From Acanthosoma haemorrhoidale (taxonomy: Eukaryota > Arthropoda > Insecta > Hemiptera > Acanthosomatidae): 64,000 nt of DNA. The number at the start of each line of letters is the position of its first letter. The first letter of the stretch is position 1. Below the pieces are notes generated by a model. It saw only the letters and a program-made list of their open reading frames with translations, was not told where the DNA came from and ran no database searches. A program made the position numbers and the translations under genes. The stretch spans positions 126,923,208 to 126,987,207 of the forward strand of contig OV884011.1 of assembly GCA_930367205.1 (NCBI GenBank), read 5' to 3'. Shown here in pieces: positions 34,919 to 46,030 of this stretch.

Positions 34919-37900
34919 AAATAAACCAACTTAACCTAGGTTTCTCGGAAAGCCTGTTGCCGTCGATGAGGGAATGGGGGTGTGGTAGTAGTGTTAAGCA
35001 CCGGTTTTGGGGAGTGGTTGCAACAAGTCAAAAAGTCTTTCGATCTTCCTTAGCTTGTTACCTTGAAGCCCAACAAACTGCTCCTTAGATTACTCCACAA
35101 CAATGGGTTACCCTTTGCTACTAACCCACAACCCTATGTCGTGGCATAATGTCGGAGTGAACTAGAATCCATGAGAAGAGATCTGTAAATCCGTATTTTC
35201 CAATCTTCTGAATGTGTGAGAGTTCAATAGATCTTATTGACTAATCGCTTTGTGGAGAGATAATTTCGCATTGGTGTATTTAATGTATACATTTAATAAA
35301 TCATATATTTATTGAATTTATCTCGATTAAAATCTCCCTCATTGAAGAGCTTATGGGTCCAAAAATGATTAGGGAATTCCATTAAATACGTTTGAAGTTG
35401 AACTTTGTTACGTAACGACATCTTATTAACGAGGTCAATGAAACTGTTGAAATTCTATATACAGTTTGAAAACGATACATGGTAATTTAAGTCTAAAGCT
35501 TTTTATATCAGAACTTTTGTTTTTGTAGTTCAAGCAGGTTTTGCTTGGGATATCAGCTAAACTAAAAAAGGACGTCATATCATGTGAATGCCAAAAACAA
35601 GAATTTTTCGTACTTTTTTTAACCACTCTATAATTCTGTAAACCTGTTATTTTGTCCGCGAATCTTTACGAAGACCTTTTAAAAAAAACATGGATTCAAA
35701 GATTGTATTACTGCACTTAACTTCATAGAAAATAAAATCGTTGTTTTGGAAAATTCTTATTTTATATCATAAGTACTTTCAATTGTCAAGTTGTGCTTAG
35801 TGAAATATAAAGGGTAATTTTTTAGGTAATAACGAACTATTCGATGTCACTTCTACTATGGAGTAGACGTATTAGAGTTTATAGTTGTTTTTCCCTTTGC
35901 TATGTAACTTTTATACATTTTGAGTTTCGGGGCAATGGTAACCATTTCCACCCCAACCATTAGTCAATAACTCATTAACACATCTAATTAAAAAAAATCA
36001 TCGACTAAAAAGAAAAGAGTTATCAAGAGACTTGATAAGCTTATGAATAATACTATGTACAATACGATGTGATATCTCTATGTACGTATGAGATCACTAC
36101 AAAGACCAAACAGCAACAAATTGAAACAAAAAACAAAAATGAACAGAGTTGAAAAAAAACATGAATAAAATATAGAAATTAATACAAGGGGGAAGCGTAT
36201 GGAAGGTTGCTGGGATGAATGAAAAATAAACAAACATTATAATAACGATGAATTATGAATTTTTAGATTGGAGGGAGATATGATGCTGGCAAAGTCTCGA
36301 TTTAAATATTGGGGGTGTTAATGAACGACGAAAATCGATGAGAATAGAGTTACGTAGGATTGTGGCACGGATTAGAAAAGAAGGGTCAAAGAAAGCAGAT
36401 TTGTGAGAAGGGAAATACAGGGGGTACTACGGGATTTGATCACTGATTTGAATTGGAGGAAGTTTTGAAGGTAAGAGGACTTATTAGTCATGATGGTATT
36501 GACAAGGAGGGATCCAAGGAAGTATTGAAGTCAAGTGGAAGAATGCAGCCATCCCAACTCGGAGTAGTCCATTGTAATGTGAAGATCGCTGGGGATCTCG
36601 ACCATAAACCTTAGAAAACAACTCATCGTCTGCTTTAACCAAGCCTCGGGATCCCCATAAAGACCACTATGCACATCGTAACTAAAGTCGAAATGGGGGA
36701 ATACAAAAGAGGAAATTAAGAGTTGGCCTGTATGTAATTGGAGGAGATGTCAAGATCGATTGAGCAGTTTAAGAGTGGGAATGGATCGGTGGATGATTTA
36801 GGAAATGTGTTCTTTTCAGGATAGAGTTTGGTCAATGACTGAAGTTTGAGAATGAAGAGTTTTGACTGAAGTGGAAAATTGGATAGGTCGACCATAGATG
36901 TCGAGGGTGGGAAAATCAATTAGGGTTTTTAGGAGTGGACGTGAACCAATGCCTTGGTCCTCTCCACATTCAATTGAAAATTATAGAGAGAGGCCCAAGG
37001 TAATACGGCTCGGGTCTTCCTAAATCAATAGTGAGGCAGATCCGAGTTGTCTAGAAGGGAAGGATGGGATAGGTAAATTAAATGTCGGATTGGCATGTAG
37101 ATGGAATGAGTAGTAATGGATAGATGTATGGAGGTCGTTGTTGCAGACGCAGTATAGTATAGTAGTACAGTACAGCAATATTTCCCAGATCCACTTTAAG
37201 ATCGTCTCAAAGTTTATAGTTAAACTTGTAGTTCGTTTGACGTTAAATATGTGGTAGTACTCATAGAATACCTAAACCTCCAGAAACACGGAAACCACCC
37301 TTTTCTTATTGAAGCCCAAGATACTTTGAAACCTTTCTATAGTACATAAAATAAACGACTAACAAGAAATTCGGGAAACACGGAATGGCCAATAAATGCT
37401 GCTGGCTTTAATAATTTGTTAATAGATTCGCCTGAGGATCTATAATTATATATAATTATCTGTAAACTTAAAGGGCTATGAATGAAAAAAAAACAAAAAA
37501 ACAATTTAATTTAATGTGAATGAAGTGAGTATGACCATAGCAATCATCATAATTTATATGCGTAATCTTCGTAAAGTATGATTTATTTGAAAGATTTTCA
37601 ATGTTTACCCGGTTGTAGTAGTTTATGACTATTTTTTGTTCTATAGGTTGTATAACGAGTAGTGTCGATTTTTTTTTTTTCAACCGGACAAATTTCGCTC
37701 AATCATTTAAAAAAAAAAAAAGATCAATTGAAAACGATTACAGTCTGCTGTATCATTATGACATATCAGATTCGTTATTTCCAATATTTGTAAAGGAATG
37801 ATAGTTTATTTATTAATTCAGAGCCTAATTGTTTATTTGAAATTACGCTATGCTCTAAGTGCTAACGAAAAACCACAATTGGCAATCATGAATAAAAGGA

Positions 37901-38270
37901 TTGATAGAATGAGCTTTCTAATCTCCCTTTCCAGGATCGATAGGAACCACGATAAAACCCAAGGGAATAAACAGACAACGCATATGGCAGGCAGTAATGT
38001 TTAGATCTTGTCTCAATGTGCCTTCATTATATCACATTTTCTCCTCATCAAGAGCTTTGCGAGATATTCGAACCATACAAAATGTCTATTCTCGAAACTC
38101 TTTCCAAACTTCGGTGCATTGTAAATGCTAATCTTGCTTAGGAATCTCTAATATTCCTCTTTAGCTTGGAGGTCTACAGGACTTCTCTATCTCATTTCCA
38201 AGACCTTTAAATAATTTATTTGGTACACTGAGGAGTTCCATGTGATTTTGCACTGATGGGACTGGTACTT
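34919..38270. other. No gene recognised
   Basis: 36190-37140 is purine-rich on the plus strand and could be a very old LINE endonuclease region on the minus strand, but no motif is secure. The rest is AT-rich with scattered short frames. Confidence 0.4.
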
Positions 38271-38279
38271 CTAATACAC

Positions 38280-38530
38280 CGATATGGCTCTATAATTTGG
38301 CATCGAATCCGGGCCTCCTTCACCAGCATCCTCATTGCGTCGCGATTTGGTGATGCTTTTGGGAGCTCCTAGTATTCCCCGCGCTTCTGCCTTCTGCGAT
38401 CTTGCCACCTAATTCTTGGTCTCTTCCTTGCTCTCTAGTTGTGTTCAGCGGGGCTATCAGAAACATTTTGGCCATGACCACATCATCACCTAACTTTGCG
38501 ATGTGTCCCCATCCGGAAATGACCATGTTT
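38280..38530 (-). pseudogene. Possible LINE C-terminal relic
   Basis: The minus strand reads GWGHIAKLGDD with a basic run afterwards, resembling the WLGHV...GRP end of RTE/CR1-like RTs. Weak. Confidence 0.3.
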
Positions 38531-38737
38531 TATGCTTTGAACTATTTCAGGTTGTACATATATTTGACGAATGTACATGTTAGACCAACATTTATTATTC
38601 ATTGTGACTTACTTGAGCTTCTTCGGTTACTATTTATGCTGTCTTGCAACGGGAGGGATGACACCAACTTCATCGATTTCGATTTTTTATTAATATTATA
38701 TTTATTAATATATAATATATTAATATTATTACCTTAT

Positions 38738-39846
38738 TAAGGTAACATTACAATCTGCCTTATGGAGCAATAAGTAATTGTGATAAATGATCTCATTCAT
38801 ACCATATTTACAATTTTCATGCACGCGCTCATTCATACAGTATTTACAAACACCACAGAGACCTCCTAAGTCCACATGGTTGTCACCTCCCTCACCGAAA
38901 GAAAATGCGGAGTCTTGGGAAGTCCCCCACGCTCCTCCGTCAGCGGCGTCACCGGAGTGCTAGCCGAAGCTGACAAAGAGCGCGACAGCCACCGACGCTC
39001 AGGAGGTAATTAGAGAAACTGGACATTGCCAGGTCTCCCACTTATAGCAGGTCACGAGGCCACTGCCGTTTTAGTTTCCAAGGAGGATTATCGGGATGAG
39101 TGGTGCAGTGTATGAATGTGCTACGGGATTAGGGTGGTTAGATAGGTTAATATGAAATTTCATGAACTTGGAAGGGATGAGTTTAATAATGTAAGGTATA
39201 TTAAGATCGTTATGAAGGGTTTTGTTGTTGACGTAATAAGGGACATTTAATATTGCTCTCAGGACTTTTGATTGAAAGGATTGGATACGTTTGATGTTCG
39301 ACTTTTTTGCTATCACCCATAGCTCTATTTCGTATTTCCAGATTGGCTTCAGTATAACTTCGGAAATTAGTAATTTATTTTCTATATAGAGATGGGACGC
39401 CCTTTGAAGTAGTCTGTACAGTTGTCCAAAGCGTATGTTTAGTTCTTGTCTTTTTAGCCTCGTGTGTGGGTTCCAGGTCAGCCGTTTGTGGAGATGGAAG
39501 CCTAAGTACCGTACTATCTCGGATACTGGTAGAGGAATGGAATTAAATTAAACTAGTGGACAAGACTTGCGGCCGAGGCTGAAGGTAATGTGGAAACATT
39601 TTGCTTCATTTACTTTGATCTGCCATTTGTTGCACCAATACTCGATCTCATCAAGGTGTTTTTGAAGGTTATAGGATGTTATATCGGAGTCTGCGTGGAG
39701 TGGTAAGACTGAAGTGTCATCTGCAATTGTGGCCAAGAAGGTATTGGGGGTAGAGGGGACATCAGCGGCGTATAGGTTGTAGAGGATGGGACCCAGGACA
39801 CTGCCCTGAGGAACCCCTGCTTTCATGAGATAGAAGTAGTAATATT
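38738..39846 (-). pseudogene. Jockey LINE, C-terminal half of RT and 3' end
   Basis: Minus strand, starting inside the RT at the insertion point: YLMKAGVPQGSVLGPILYNL, then the catalytic box ATIADDTSVLPL, and later in other frames the Jockey C-terminus (IPSKFMKFHINLSNHPNP) and the 3' untranslated region shared with the other copies. The N-terminal half resumes at 43763. Stops and frameshifts after 39548 make it inactive. Confidence 0.9.
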
Positions 39847-40309
39847 GAGTACGTCCCCGACTTCTGAAGAGAGTGGACGTGTGCTGGTGCTCCTGCGGAT
39901 TATCCCCACGCAACTTACTGCACTTTCTTCAGTCCATTCGGTCATCTGCCTTTGGCGAGTGTGCAGCAGAAGTTAAGTGCTCCTGCTGTGGGCGAACTGG
40001 TGGCTGGCGGCGAGCTCCGCTCTCAGTCTAAGTCCCGACCCCATCGGATTAAGGGAGTTTTACGGTAAATATTGGAGTTTTTTTAGCTATTATTTTTATT
40101 TTTGGACTTTTTTGAAAAAAAATTTTTTGTTTTTGCACTGGGCAGTGCCAGAATTAATTTGGTTTATATAATTTTTTTTCATAGCCCGGTGGATCCGTGG
40201 GTAAGTAGGCTTTTAGTTTCTTTTTTAATGTGTAAGTTATTTCTTTCTCTACTCTCTTTCTTCCAACTGGGAATAAAGAGGCATTATTGATTGTAAGCCC
40301 CGTCTTTCA

Positions 40310-41180
40310 GTGCATCCTCTAGGTAGGGACATGCCCGGAAGCCTGGGGTCCCCTGGTAGGGATGAATTAGGCACCACCTCCCTGGAGGGAGCCCGGGTGG
40401 GTGGTGGGAGTTCACTTTTGCAATCCTGCAGATTTCCTTCCCTGCAGGATGTTAGGGTCCTATCCCAGGAAACTCGCCCGAAAAGGAAAAGGACAGAGGA
40501 GGACGCCTACTTTCCGGAGTACTCGATGAAGAACTCCCTCCTTCAACGAGCTATGGAAGTAAGAGACGGCCTGGGACATTTTGTAGCTGAACTGCGGGAC
40601 AGGAAGGTAACCAAGAAAAATCAGGAGCATATATGCAGAAAGGTGGGAGAGCTGGTTGACGACCTAGGTAAGGTCGTCATCGAAAATGAAAGGCTATTGA
40701 CGATGGTCCGCCAGCCCGCTGAAATAACCACCCTGCTCCTGGAGAGCTTAAAGGACAAGCCTTCATCCTGTCCCGTAACCCCAAAGAGCCCGAGACTGGG
40801 CAAAGACGATATTCAAAAGATGTTGGACATGGCAGTCATAAGAGCAACCCAGGCCGTCATGGAAGATGGAGGCCTTATACAGGCCATTGCCACTGGGGTG
40901 GCCGAAACAGCTACCTTCGTGTTGGTGGGATAGACTCTGGCGCTCATGGCTGTGTTATTTGCCAGGGCTACGGGAACTCCAAAGCCACCTGCACCAGGAA
41001 GGACAAGACCTGCAGATGGTGTGCCCAGGAGGGGCACACGGCCGAAGCATGCCCCCGGAAGGACGAGCGCCCGAGATGTGCGGGCTGCGTCAGAGCGGGG
41101 CACCAAGAGGAGGAAACTAGGCACCAGTCAAGAGTGGCGGAGTGCCCGCAGTTGCTTAAGGAGGCGGAGGCCCTCGTAAG
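40310..41180 (+). pseudogene. R1-clade ORF1 (Gag-like) with CCHC knuckles
   Basis: The N-terminal part is open from 40310 to 40933 with a basic stretch (RPKRKRTEED) and helical region. A frame change near 40930 leads to the C-terminal zinc knuckles: CVICQGYGNSKATC, CRWCAQEGHTAEAC and a partial CAGCVRAGH. Three clustered CCHC motifs are typical of R1/Jockey ORF1 RNA-binding proteins. The start at 40310 is uncertain. Confidence 0.8.
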
Positions 41181-41191
41181 TAGGACCAAGT

Positions 41192-42560
41192 ATGTGTATC
41201 AGAATAAGAGTCATCCAAGTCAACATGGCAAAGAGCCGGGTGGTGTCCACTGAGCTATCTGCCCTCACCCGCCGCTTCGATGTCATGTTGCTGCAGGAGC
41301 CGTACTGTCAGCGAGGAGTGATTGCTGGTCTTGGTGCGTCGGTTACAGTAGTCACCATGGGCAGTGGAGAAAGGAGGCCCAGGGCGGCGATCGTTGCCTG
41401 TAACCCCACGCTGGACGTCATGTCCCTCGACCAGTTTGTCGGGAGGACCTGGCGACCTGTTATATCGGGTGGAGAGGGGGGAAACTAGTGGTATCATCCC
41501 TCTACCTCCCCAATGACCTGGACCCGTCGGAGCTGTTTGGGATGCTAGATGAATGTGCCAGGCAAAGAGGACGCAAGAAGTTCCTCATTGGTGGAGACTT
41601 CAACGCCTGGCACACAGCGTGGGGTTCCACACATACTACAAGGAGGGTGTCGTGGTGGCGAACTTTGCAGCTGCTAACCAGATGATAATTATGAACAAAG
41701 AGCGAGGACCCCCCGATGTTTACGGGGGCGCAAGGTAGCAGCTGGATAGACGTCACCATGTCCTCGACCCCCCTCGCGTATTGAAAATTGGAGAGTATCC
41801 GCCAAGACCAGCAGTGACCACAACTCCATCTCCTTCGATGTGGTCACCGGGGCACCAACACAGGAAACAGGCGCCCAAGGTTACGTCACGCGGGGATTTA
41901 GGTGGTCCGCCTATCAGATCCAGCTGGAGGGAAGACTAATGGACGACAAGTGGGCTATCCTAGAGGATGATTCCCTGCATTTGGATAGCCCTGACAGTAA
42001 GGTAGTGTCCCTCACTGCGGTCATGAGGGACGTTGCGGAAGCGTCCCTCCAGCGAAGGAAGCCCAGGAAAAGGTGTAACCCATGGTGGACGCCCGCCCTT
42101 ACATCGGCCAAGAGAGAGCTCTACAGGGCGAGGCGAACGTTCCAGAAGTGTAGGAACCAGCAGGTCCGGGAGGCCCTACATGCCCGACACAGGTCCCTCC
42201 GGAAGGAATACGTGAAGAAGATAGAGGTTACCCGGAGGGAAACCTAGGACGAGTTCGTCCAACGCGAGTCGGAGAAGAACCCCTGGGGTATTCTTTACCG
42301 AGTGGCGATGGCCAGGGGTGGCCAGTCTAAGACACTCGCCGCGCTGACGAGCGGCGTTTGGCAGGCCACCTCCCCGGAATAAGCAGTGGCCTTTTACATG
42401 GAGGAGACATACCCCAGGGATCTAGAAGAAGACGACTCGCCTGAAGACTCTCGGGTAAGATCCCTGACAGAGGGCCCCCCAGGCACGGACCTGCACCCAC
42501 CATAGGACATCTGGGACCTGCGCATCGCCGTGCAGAAGCAGAAGACCGGAAGAGCTCCAG
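41192..42560 (+). pseudogene. R1-clade ORF2, endonuclease part
   Basis: Opens with IRVIQVNMAKSR and the catalytic-type LLQEPYC of APE-like endonucleases (about 41290). After a frame change near 41485 it continues with SSLYLPNDLDPSELF and GGDFNAWHTAWGS (about 41595-41635). A further piece reads SWIDVT near 41740, then the linker region 41840-42247 (QIQLEGRL...). Frameshifts and stops separate these. It would nick the target DNA. Confidence 0.85.
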
Positions 42561-42572
42561 GCCGAGATCGAT

Positions 42573-43472
42573 GTGGCCATGATCAAGGCATCGTGTCCAC
42601 TCATAGAAAGGAGGCTGCTCGAGATAATGAATGAATGCCTCGACCACGGGAGATTCACGAGCCAATGGAAGAGAGCGGAGCTCAGACTCATTCCAAAGAG
42701 AGCCGACCGGGACCTGACAGCTACCAAGAGCTACAGGCCCATCAGCCTCCTCCCAGTCCTGAGTAAAGTCCTGGAGAGACTCATGCACACGGCGTTGCGA
42801 AAGACCTTCGAGAAGGCGGTCCACCCAAGACAGTACGGCTCCTGCAAGGGCAGGAGCACAGCTGATGCCTTGGATAAGATAAGTGACGACAAGGCGACTC
42901 GCTCCAAGTACGCGCTGCTGGTCCGATTTGACATCTCCTCGGCTTTTGACAGGGTGTGGTGGCCCTACGTCATGAGGGAATGGCAGGAACTGGAAGCCCC
43001 GAGCAATTTGTATGAGCTCGTGGACAGCTACCTTAGCGGACGAAGGGCGGTCATCAGAGGAGTGTCCTACGACGTCGAAGCACCGGTGGAGCGAGGGTGT
43101 CCCCAAGGCTCTACCCTTTGGAAGTTAGTGTTTAACAAGGTCCTCGTGAACCTAGAAGAACGTGGGTTCCCCGCGGTGGCATATGTGGACGACCATGCGG
43201 TGACCATCGTGGGGAATTTACGAGCCGAGGTAGTAGGAAGAGCGTACGCCTGTGCCAATTTGGTCAAGGAGTGGTGCGCCAGAATGAAGATGACCATGGC
43301 TGAGGAGAAAACAACAGCGACGTTGATACGGGGCAAGATGGACCATGCCCACCTTATGTGGTTGGAAATAGAAGGAAGAAGAGTTAGGGTGGGCACGGAA
43401 GTAACTGGGGAAAAGATTAAGCCTCTCTCCCCACATCATATACCTCGGAGACAGAGTCGTTACAGTGAGTAA
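42573..43472 (+). pseudogene. R1-clade ORF2, reverse transcriptase part
   Basis: A 299-codon open frame with SYRPISLLPVLSKVLERLM, QYGSCKGRSTADAL, the first catalytic Asp in RFDISSAFDRVWW, GCPQGSTLWKLVFN and the catalytic AYVDDHAVTIVG. The motif after GCPQGS is shorter than in R1 relatives, which usually have S.SGP before W. The next conserved piece, YLGDRVVTVSNSFARI, is in another frame at about 43440-43487. The downstream CCHC-bearing C-terminus is missing. Confidence 0.9.
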
Positions 43473-43762
43473 CTCCTTCGCGAGGATAGGGGGGGGGGGC
43501 GATGTGGGGAGTCAACGATATGGGCGTTCTGCAGATTCGTCGGGGAGTGGAAAAGGGTTCAAGGCTCCGGGCACTTTACTATATCCAGGGGGGTGGCGCG
43601 GGGTGAGCAGCCGAGTCTTCGGGAAGGCTCACCCGAAGCCAACGATGTATTGCCGGTTCCAAAGGAGTCACTGTAAATATTTAATATTTAAGTATAGGTA
43701 GAACACGGATCCAAAATTGTAAATAGTATTAAGATAACTAGCTTTAAGAAGGGGAAAAAAAA

Positions 43763-44610
43763 AGTAGTAATATTCTAAGCCACAACGGACTTTAAACGGT
43801 TTGAAAGGTAGAATGGTAGGATTAGGAAAAGAGCCTGTGGTAAATATGTTTTGAGCTTGTAAGCAAACCTGCGTGCTACAACCCTGTCAAAAGCTTAAGC
43901 TATGACTAGAATGGCAGCAGTGCAATACTGTTTGGTTTCAAGGGCTGAGGATATGTGATTAACGACACGAAGGCTTTATTGAGCAATGGAATGTCGTATA
44001 CGGAAACCAAATTGGTGTGTAGGAAATAGGTTTTTGGATTAAACAATTTGAAGTAGACGTTTTAATAGGAGTTTTTTAAATATTTTTGAGAGGATAGCGA
44101 GTAGGCTAAATGGACAGTAATATGAGATGTCATTTGGTGGTTTACCGGGTTTGGCGAATAGGACAATATTGGAATGTTTCCAGAGGAGAGGAAAATCCTT
44201 CGTTCGGATAATGTAATTATAAATGTAGGTTAGGAAGGTTATGGCTTTAGGTGGGAGTTGTTTGAGAATTTGAGGAGTAAGGGGACCATATCCAGGTGAT
44301 TTTCGGTAAGGTAAGTTTTTCAGAAGGTATTTGACCTAGGGGTTTTAAGGTTAACGGGTTTTGGTTGAAGTGAGAGAGGTATAGGTTAAATGAGGAAATC
44401 GTGAGAAAAGTGATAAAAAACAGCTGTGCCACGTGTATGGTTTTCATAAGAAAGGTGACGTGTGTAAGTATGGTAAAGATGCAGAGCGAATTCTTCCAAC
44501 CTATCTCCATCTGAAGCCACCCAGGACCAATCAACACAACGAAGTAGGTGTGAAAAAAGATGATATTTTATGATTGTTTTAGTTACAAAATTATAGGCAG
44601 TAAATCCCTG
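43763..44610 (-). pseudogene. Jockey LINE, N-terminal half of RT
   Basis: Minus strand; from about 44600 down: SWVASDGDRLEEFALHL, a degraded PKAITFLTYIYNYII with following palm motifs, HQFGFR, and the first catalytic Asp region in AFDRVV near 43890, then the SNR-like stretch up to the insertion at 43774. Joining 43775 to 39834 restores a continuous Jockey reading frame across GLEYYYFYLMKAGVPQGS. 5'-truncated. Confidence 0.85.
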
Positions 44611-45152
44611 AAAATATTGTACATTATTTTGAGGATGTAAATACATTTAATTTGAAACCATATTAAACTTGATAGGAAAACGAAGTATTTCTAGCGATTT
44701 GTTGTTTTTCATCTAGCCCACATCATGTGTTACATCACAGGGCCAGAAGTTTAAGAATTCATGTTTCTAGGTCGAATAGGGTGATTACAATCTCTAGAAC
44801 AGAAAGACGCATAATCGAAAACATGAGGGTTTCGCCTAGGAAGAAGGAAGCAGGATGTTAGGACAATAACAAATTGTTTGTGATTCGTCATTATTTTTAT
44901 TGTGCTGTAAACCATAAGCATTCATTACATAAATATGTTGTCATCAATAAATGTCATTGGTCACTTTTGAAACATCTTTATCATAAAATTAGCTAACAAA
45001 GTTTTTGAGCTGGACTTGGCTTATTTCAGCTTGATATTCATGGAATATAAAGCACTGAAGTAGTAATATGAAGTATTAATTACCTAGAAAATGAAGTATA
45101 CCTCATTATTTATTTATTTAAACGTACATAAGTCAGAGTTTTTAATTAAACG
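44611..45152. other. AT-rich DNA with no recognised feature
   Basis: The odorant-receptor last exon was searched for here and not found with confidence. Confidence 0.4.
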
Positions 45153-45523
45153 GAGGTTAAAGTCAGAGTGGTGAAACAATTCTGTCTTAAGTCCAGAAAT
45201 ACGATCTAGAAGAGCTGAACTGTTGAAAGAAAGCGAGAACTAAGTCACAACCTTAACAATTACACGATTTGTTGGATGTTTTTCATTTTTTTAACAACCT
45301 CAAAAAATCTATTTATTTACTTGTACAAGGGTGTTTTGCACAAGGGTCATTTTCAAATGTTAGAAAAAAACAGAATTTAGGCAAATCAAACCTAATTTCA
45401 ATATTCAACTGGTTCCCAGCACAAATTTGTGACTAGGGAATTTATCACAGTAACTCTAGTAAAACCTTTTGTTTCTCAAAATAAAGTAACTGTGACTTAC
45501 ACCACTCTGACTTTAACCCTCTC
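45153..45523. mobile_element. 371-bp MITE with about 21-bp inverted termini
   Basis: Left end GAGGTTAAAGTCAGAGTGGTG; the right end is the reverse complement with one extra G. No coding capacity. TTAA lies inside both ends, but the repeat extends beyond it, so a piggyBac origin is not proven. Confidence 0.7.
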
Positions 45524-45874
45524 TTATATACTATGTAATCTCCAATAACCTTAATCTTATATTAGAATTATCTCCTACATGTGGAAATCATTGGTTAGAA
45601 AGAATGTTTTAGGAAGCATGGAGGTGAGCATTAAAGGAGAATTACGAATTTCTTATATTTTAAATCCACATTCTAATAACACAATAAAAATTACACTGAG
45701 AGTACACCATGTGTTTCTTTGACAAAGGCCAGAAAAGTTCTGGTAAAGAGACCCTATGCTCGCCAACAAGCATCACTAAAATAAAAGTCACTAGCTCGTA
45801 GACCAATTACCCTCAGGTAAAATGAGGCCACTTATATTAAAACATTTGTTGGGAATTATCATAAAATCACATAC

Positions 45875-46030
45875 CCTACTCAAGAATTCCATATTGCACT
45901 CGGCGCCCATCAACGTCCTCAATTTTGGAGTGTAATAGAGCATAGTTTGCATTATGTGAATATCCTTTCTACAACTCAATGGCATATTGAACCATCCACT
46001 ACTATAGAGGGTGTTGCGCAAATCTGAAGC
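45875..46030 (-). CDS. Odorant receptor exon 5
   Basis: Acceptor TGGTTAG; encodes ASDLRNTLYSSGWFNMPLSC and ends KLRTLMGAECNMEFLSR at donor GTATGTG, phase 0. The LYSSGW motif and the pattern around it are diagnostic of insect odorant receptors. Confidence 0.9.

Larger units (their letters stand above)
39847..43762 (+). mobile_element. R1-clade LINE nested in the Jockey element
   Basis: Bounded by the exact 12-bp target duplication AGTAGTAATATT (39835-39846 and 43763-43774) with an A run at its 3' end (43755-43762). It encodes an ORF1 with CCHC knuckles and an ORF2 with endonuclease and RT, all on the plus strand and GC-rich relative to the surroundings. At 3.9 kb it is shorter than typical R1 elements; the ORF2 C-terminus is largely missing. 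R1 itself targets 28S rDNA; this one is not in rDNA. Confidence 0.9.

Noticed and set aside
42327..43106. 259-codon minus-strand frame
   Set aside because: Antisense shadow of the R1 reverse transcriptase; GC-rich LINE sequence leaves long spurious frames.
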